A program made the translations under genes and the position numbers. Shown here piece by piece: positions 59,436 through 64,000 of a DNA stretch of 64,000 nt (position 1 is the stretch's first letter; every line of letters begins with the position of its first letter). Below the pieces are notes generated by a model. That model saw only the letters and a program-made list of their open reading frames with translations, was not told the origin of the DNA and searched no databases. Origin of the DNA: Thozetella sp. PMI_491 (lineage: Eukaryota; Ascomycota; Sordariomycetes; Chaetosphaeriales; Chaetosphaeriaceae); assembly GCA_021432635.1 (NCBI GenBank), contig MU270027.1, positions 806,001-870,000 on the forward strand, written 5' to 3'.

Positions 59436-60193
59436 ATGGCGATCACACCGACTCAATTCGCCGTCAAGACGCGGCAGTGTATGTCTCCGACATGCCCTAG
59501 ATGCCGTATCCACGCTAACTCCGCACAGCGGCCAATTGGGCTGACGCGAAGCGACAGGTGCTTGCGGCATATCGAAGTTGGATCCGAGCTGTACGCCTAC
59601 CTTCCCATGCTTGCTTCTCCTAGACGGTCCTGCTCTAGCTTGTTTTGAAAAATCTAGGCTTTATCCAGTGCGAGAGAGTGTGCGACTAACATTCGCGATG
59701 TCACTAGGCGCCCGAGATCCAGACCATGTACTCCGTCCCTCACCCAGTGTCCGCTATTCGAACTCGGATAAGGCAGGAGTTTGAGCGTCACCGATACGTC
59801 AACAAGCTCAGCGTTGTAGATGTCCTGCTTTTCCAAGGCAACGCCGACTACCAAGTATGTCTTGTCTTGACCTCTGATGCGGAAGGGAGAGAGGGAGTTC
59901 TCGCTTCGTGGGGAGCAGGACGGCCCAGGACGGAGTGATTGCGTGTTTTTGGACAAGACAAGATCCGGAAGAGGATATAGCGATGGCAAGAAATCGCTGA
60001 CAATTTCTACAGGAGACCATGAACTTCTGGCGTCAAACTACCCACATCATGTCGTACTTCAAGGATGAGAACTTCCGCGGCGACAAGAGACTGCCAAAGA
60101 ATTTCATGACTGGTTTCTTAGAGGTAAGTACCCTGCCACCGCGTCATTATCCGGATTCATTTCTTATACTCTTCTCTCTAGGGCCGCAACTAA
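59436..60193 (+). CDS. NADH:ubiquinone oxidoreductase 14-kDa subunit (NDUFA6/LYRM6)
   Basis: This LYR-family accessory subunit of mitochondrial complex I binds the acyl-carrier protein. Exons 59436-59478, 59529-59590, 59708-59854, 60013-60123 and 60182-60193 give 125 codons (124 aa). The product starts [22 protein letters not shown]. The LYR tripeptide position reads Ala-Tyr-Arg (28-30, in [15 protein letters not shown]), and the helical body has [15 protein letters not shown] and [20 protein letters not shown]. The last exon codes only Gly-Arg-Asn and the stop. Exon phases agree throughout. It is divergent from BUD31 and convergent with RPC19. Confidence 0.94.
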
Positions 60194-60355
60194 AAGGTGG
60201 GCGCGGCGATCAAAGTCGTCCCAGTGTATGTACATAAGCAATCAAAGAGCCATTGTTAGCAAAGACCTCGGAAGATGGGAGCCCCTCCCACCACCAGCGC
60301 CATAACGCCTTCTCATGCGATTCCATTCCTGCTGCCTCCTTCGTGTGACCTCCCC

Positions 60356-61061
60356 TCAGTTGCCAGAGAAGGCCTCGCGGGATGCCCAGAACTTGTCTGC
60401 TACGACGTCACAGAGATCTTGCAGGTCCCGGAAGCCTTTCTCCAGAGCCTCGATGGCGGTTCCCTCTAACAGAGGTTCAGCACAGTGCCTATAAGATTGG
60501 TAGAAAAGCGTAACCTACCATATGTTTGAATTCTAATGTTCATCTTGTCCTCGGAAGGATGAGGAATGGCATAAGCGCAGAGCTCCACGTCAGGGCTAGG
60601 ACGCTATTAGTGATATCTCCAATGAAAGATGCGAGGAACTTCCGGGCTCCTGGGGAGGGAGTAAAGAAAAAAGTCCAAGAAGGCACTCTAGAGACGAGCG
60701 GGAATGGACACCGCGGAAAGAAGACGTAGTTTAGCACTCACTTCTTCATGATGATATAGCGGAGGGCGTTGCCTAAGGTATGGCCTTCCTGGAGGAACTC
60801 GAATGACGCTGCTGTCGGGGTTGATCCAGGAAGCTGTGGCCCGTGTCAGCTCCAGATATGTGAGGTTTTCTATGTCGCAGAGCTTACCAAGCGCACTCGC
60901 TGCTTCTCCTCGACCTCATCCTCGAAGGGTTCCTGCTCAAGTTCCTCGTCTTGCGCGTGAGAGCCCTCGTCTTCTGCCTGGGCTGAGGTTGGAGCATCCT
61001 CCATTACAGCATCCTCGCCGGCTTCTTGGGACATCTCTTCGTTTTTCTTTGCTCTCGGCAT
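60356..61061 (-). CDS. RPC19: RNA polymerase I/III common subunit AC19 (RPC19)
   Basis: AC19 pairs with AC40 to form the alpha-like assembly platform of RNA polymerases I and III. Exons on the minus strand are 60888-61061, 60742-60833, 60519-60595 and 60356-60465 (151 codons, 150 aa). The first exon encodes an acidic Glu/Ala-rich N-terminal tail (residues 1-55). The conserved alpha-like motif is FEFLQEGHTLGNALRYIIMKN, followed by PDVELCAYAIPHPSEDKMNIRIQTY and a C-terminal helix LEKGFRDLQDLCDVVADKF. All splice sites are GT-AG and in phase. It is convergent with NDUFA6, about 160 nt apart. Confidence 0.96.
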
Positions 61062-64000
61062 GGCAGATTTCGTACTTGGAGACCGGTCAAGATGCCGTTG
61101 TTTGTTCGTGAAAGTCTCTGGATGAGTCTACAAGCAAAGCGGTGAGGGCCAAAATTATTTTCTGCCGCCTACCGCCACCCCGCTAACAAACGCTTCGCTG
61201 GATTACGGAATACAAAATACAAGATTGAATCAACTGCTACTGTCACGTTTGCTCTGCCGTATTTTGTATTACATATTATTACAGAACGGGGCTCCTCGAG
61301 ATCAAGTGCCGATATTGGCACGCAAGACAAGCAGCTCCTGCCTACAGATAGCTGAAGCACTGCGAGATGAGGACGAGCCGTGCCAAGAAGGTCACCAACA
61401 GCTGCTTTCTTCGGAAACGGCTGGAGAGGGGGAGTTGGTCACTTGTGCCTCGCCACCGGAGCAACATGACACAGCCTACCCCAGGCATGGCTGGGCACAC
61501 TATTTGGGCGTAAACAGCAGAGCAACACCCAGAGTTGACTGCGTTGCTCCAATGGCGATCTCGGGATGTTTGCACTATCAATCAAATAACCTGCCGACCT
61601 CGTGATCCACACCAGCTCGCCCCCCGAGCGTCATGGACATTGGGCGCCATAGGCCGATGAAACAAGGTAGGATGAACTATTCGCGGCCCATCAACTCAAT
61701 GGTGATATCTCTGGGCGGCTCAGACGGATTGGGAGGTCCTGGCTGACGACACCGCTCCTAAAAAAAGCTTCTCAAAAAATCTGTAGTACTATTCTGGGTC
61801 TGCGTGTTGGTGACTGGGGGGGGGGGGTTCTTCGTTTCTATGTCACTGTCATGCAATGAAAGGATCGGACCAACTACAGCTGCGAAGAAATCGACGCCGA
61901 AACAAGGCTGCTGTAGCACCATCGAAGGATGTGGCGAACCGGACGCATAAGAGCTAGCTGGGTCGCGTTACAAGGGCACGCGGAACATTTTGGGGCTGCT
62001 AATGCTTCATATCGGACAAAGCTCTCTCGTACTCCCAACGCACTGTGTCGGGCGTGTTGCTTGACTCTTCATCCTTCCTTCTGCAAGCAAGGAAGGCTAA
62101 GGTGAACCGACTTGAAGAATCCGATGCGAAGGACCTCGAACTGGGAACTAACCCCAGTACGCACCAACGAACACCTCTGTGGTGGCGCCTATCCGTGCCA
62201 GATTCAAAGTATAATTGCCAACCCTGTTTCTGTACCAACGAACCGGATGGACCGCCGTTGGGTGTCCAAGAAGAATGCAGCAGGTGCTGGTGCGGCGGTA
62301 GGTGCTATACCAAGGTACGTACATAGTTCTCGAGCGCCTGCCCCGCATTGCTTATCGATATTTCACACCATCTAGGACCTGTACGGCGCCACTGAGACTA
62401 GGACTCAAGAAAGTATCCCCTGGTCGACAGCGGCTGCTGAGGGCAGGAATCGGCATTTGGGGGGAGCTTTGAAACGCTTCATATGCCGCATCCCACGAAT
62501 CAAGTACCAGGCCCGCGAGGGGCAGGCCCGCACACCCTCTCGAAAGATATTGATCGCTTTGCGTCAGACTTCTTAGGAGGTGTACACCCCAATGCGGAAT
62601 ACCCCGTATCGATAAAATGGTGAATGGGCGCGTTGATCTACCGACGGGCGGCAACGCGCAGGAGCTCTGTTCGGCAGTGGCCCTGGCCAAACTTGCCAAC
62701 CCTCCCTTGGGAAGATTGACGTCGGCACTAGTCTCTCGAAAAGGGAGGGGGGGCTGAAAGGGGGGCCACTATTGGAAGCAGAAGACGCGAGTGAGATTGA
62801 CTGTACCAATGGCCGACGGCGAAGAGCCTATAAGGAGCACAAGCGCTCCATTGGACCCTGAAGGCCGGGACGCCGGAACCAACCTCAACGTCCATAGTCG
62901 CGCCGGAGGGCACTGGTCCGCCGTTAGCTCGCATTGCGCTGTTCACAAGTTCGCCGTCAGGGTTACGTCGAACCGTTGGCGGCGAGAAACACACCGCTAC
63001 TGCGGAATATGTACGCGACTTGCCACTTCATCGGGGCTTTAGAAATCTACTAGAAGGCCTCCCTACAGGACTATGCTGACCAACACTACAATCTATCCTC
63101 TGTAAGTTTGTTAGTTTGGTACGGGACCGAGGCCAGCCGGATGTGAGTGCCCTTCAATCCCTTTAGCCTGGTTACGACCGTTTTGGCTCGTTCGTTGGTG
63201 GCCCTGCAAACGGGGGCTGTATTGTAGTACATAGCACCAACACTTGCGAACTGGTGCCCACAGCCGGGAAGAGATATAATGCCCTCGTGTTCGCAGATGA
63301 GGCGGATGATGGACGACGCGGAAAGCCCACGCCATCCACGATGACGCGAACCGCATGTGCTTCCCCCACGCGGTGAAACACGCTGTCGAAGGACGGGTGC
63401 ACGAAGGATATGCGCGAAAAGTTGATATCGGACGAAAGAGACAAAAGTGCTGGATGGAGCTGCAGGATGGCTGGTCATAGCGGGGCGTTACTGTCCTTGC
63501 GAGCCGAGCTATGAAAGTACACCTGCACATCACAGGATGGGGTGGGCCCTGGGGGCGCCACATCCTGAGGAGCCGCCGCCGGCGAGGTCGTGTTCTCCTG
63601 AAACAAGGAGACGGCGGTGGGGCGATATGATTGGCCCCGGCCGCCGAGCTGCTGAAGCAAGCCCTCACCGACGAGCCTGTTTTTTTTGTGTTTTTGCACA
63701 AGACTGGGAGGAGTGGGATTGGCAGGAATCGGACCAGAGACACGGATTAGGGGTTATTAGCCTGGCGCTCTGCTCATTCGGCACGCGCACACACAAGCTC
63801 TAGCTTTTCGGAGCTCGAGCTCACCCGTCTGTGCTCATGTAACCTCGCCAACCCGCAAGTAGCCAGGACACCTGTACGGAGTATGTCGAGCTATGTACTG
63901 TACGTAGTAACCCCCTCACCCCCTTTCCGGCTTGGCGGGTAGGTGAGGAGGTCTTTCCAGCTTATTGCTTCAGACGGGAAGGGGGGAGGAGCAGGGGGGA
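61062..64000. other. Unassigned 2.9-kb region at the right edge
   Basis: The first few hundred bases are the RPC19 promoter. A G12 run lies at 61816-61827. Protein-like open frames occur at about 62090-62330 (plus) and 63110-63740 (minus), but I cannot assign a family or a consistent exon structure. There is no obvious terminal repeat, target-site duplication or transposase motif. Confidence 0.45.
61816..61827. repeat. Homopolymer G12 run
   Basis: Twelve uninterrupted G in intergenic DNA, a mirror image of the C runs seen elsewhere in the window. Confidence 0.85.

Noticed and set aside
1-64000. Transposons, retroelements or RIP-mutated repeats
   Set aside because: No terminal repeats, transposase or polymerase motifs, or TA-rich mutated blocks were seen anywhere in the window.
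1-64000. A secondary-metabolite cluster around the LaeA-like methyltransferase
   Set aside because: No polyketide synthase, peptide synthetase, terpene cyclase or pathway regulator lies in the window; the neighbours are housekeeping genes.

Overview
The window is nuclear DNA from a filamentous ascomycete, most likely a Sordariomycete close to Sordariales/Chaetomiaceae. Genes are mostly separated by ordinary intergenic DNA. Introns are short (about 50-90 nt) with GT-AG ends. Coding regions are GC-rich at third positions. The recognisable proteins match the filamentous-fungal repertoire, including an NRC-1/STE11 MAPKKK, a LaeA-type methyltransferase, a yapsin, a DUF1770 protein and an UDP-glucose 4,6-dehydratase-like enzyme. 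I saw no transposon, retroelement, CRISPR array, rRNA or tRNA gene, and no TA-rich block of the kind RIP leaves behind. Exon boundaries were assigned by eye from splice signals, reading phase and family conservation; for almost every gene the exon sum is a multiple of three.

Layout. 1-1354 (+): 3' part of RPF1 (60S ribosome assembly). 2446-3756 (-): triose-phosphate/nucleotide-sugar-type transporter. 7344-8889 (+): NDP-sugar 4,6-dehydratase. 11954-13439 (+): LaeA-like methyltransferase. 13991-17004 (+): VPS18 of the HOPS/CORVET tethering complexes. 17318-18171 (-): divergent V-ATPase proteolipid paralogue. 21731-23209 (+): yapsin-type aspartic protease. 25213-28018 (-): STE11/NRC-1. 33162-36761 (+): PH-like/LRR protein. 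37201-38509 (-): mitochondrial HTD2-type dehydratase. 38952-40109 (-): prephenate dehydratase. 41392-42986 (-): eRF1. 43749-44392 (+): DUF1770 protein. 44863-47029 (-): WHIM/DDT-type chromatin factor. 49034-50143 (+): ribosomal protein uL2. 50999-52527 (+): adenosine kinase. 53275-56399 (-): EST1/SMG7-like TPR protein. 57464-58309 (+): C2H2 protein. 58634-59083 (-): BUD31. 59436-60193 (+): NDUFA6 subunit of complex I. 60356-61061 (-): RPC19 subunit of RNA polymerases I and III. The last 2.9 kb has no gene I can name.

There is no operon logic. Most genes are housekeeping: ribosome synthesis and translation (RPF1, uL2, RPC19, eRF1), splicing (BUD31), endolysosome/vacuole (VPS18, V-ATPase proteolipid), mitochondria (NDUFA6, HTD2) and amino-acid or purine metabolism (PHA2, ADO1). 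Developmental or surface functions are represented by STE11, the LaeA-like enzyme, the yapsin and the sugar dehydratase. The most unusual items are the V-ATPase proteolipid paralogue, with its 13-nt exon and missing end of the last helix, an exact PKKRKV nuclear-signal motif on a cytosolic-type sugar dehydratase, the uncharacterised PH/LRR protein, and two intergenic stretches that may hold unrecognised or decayed genes.
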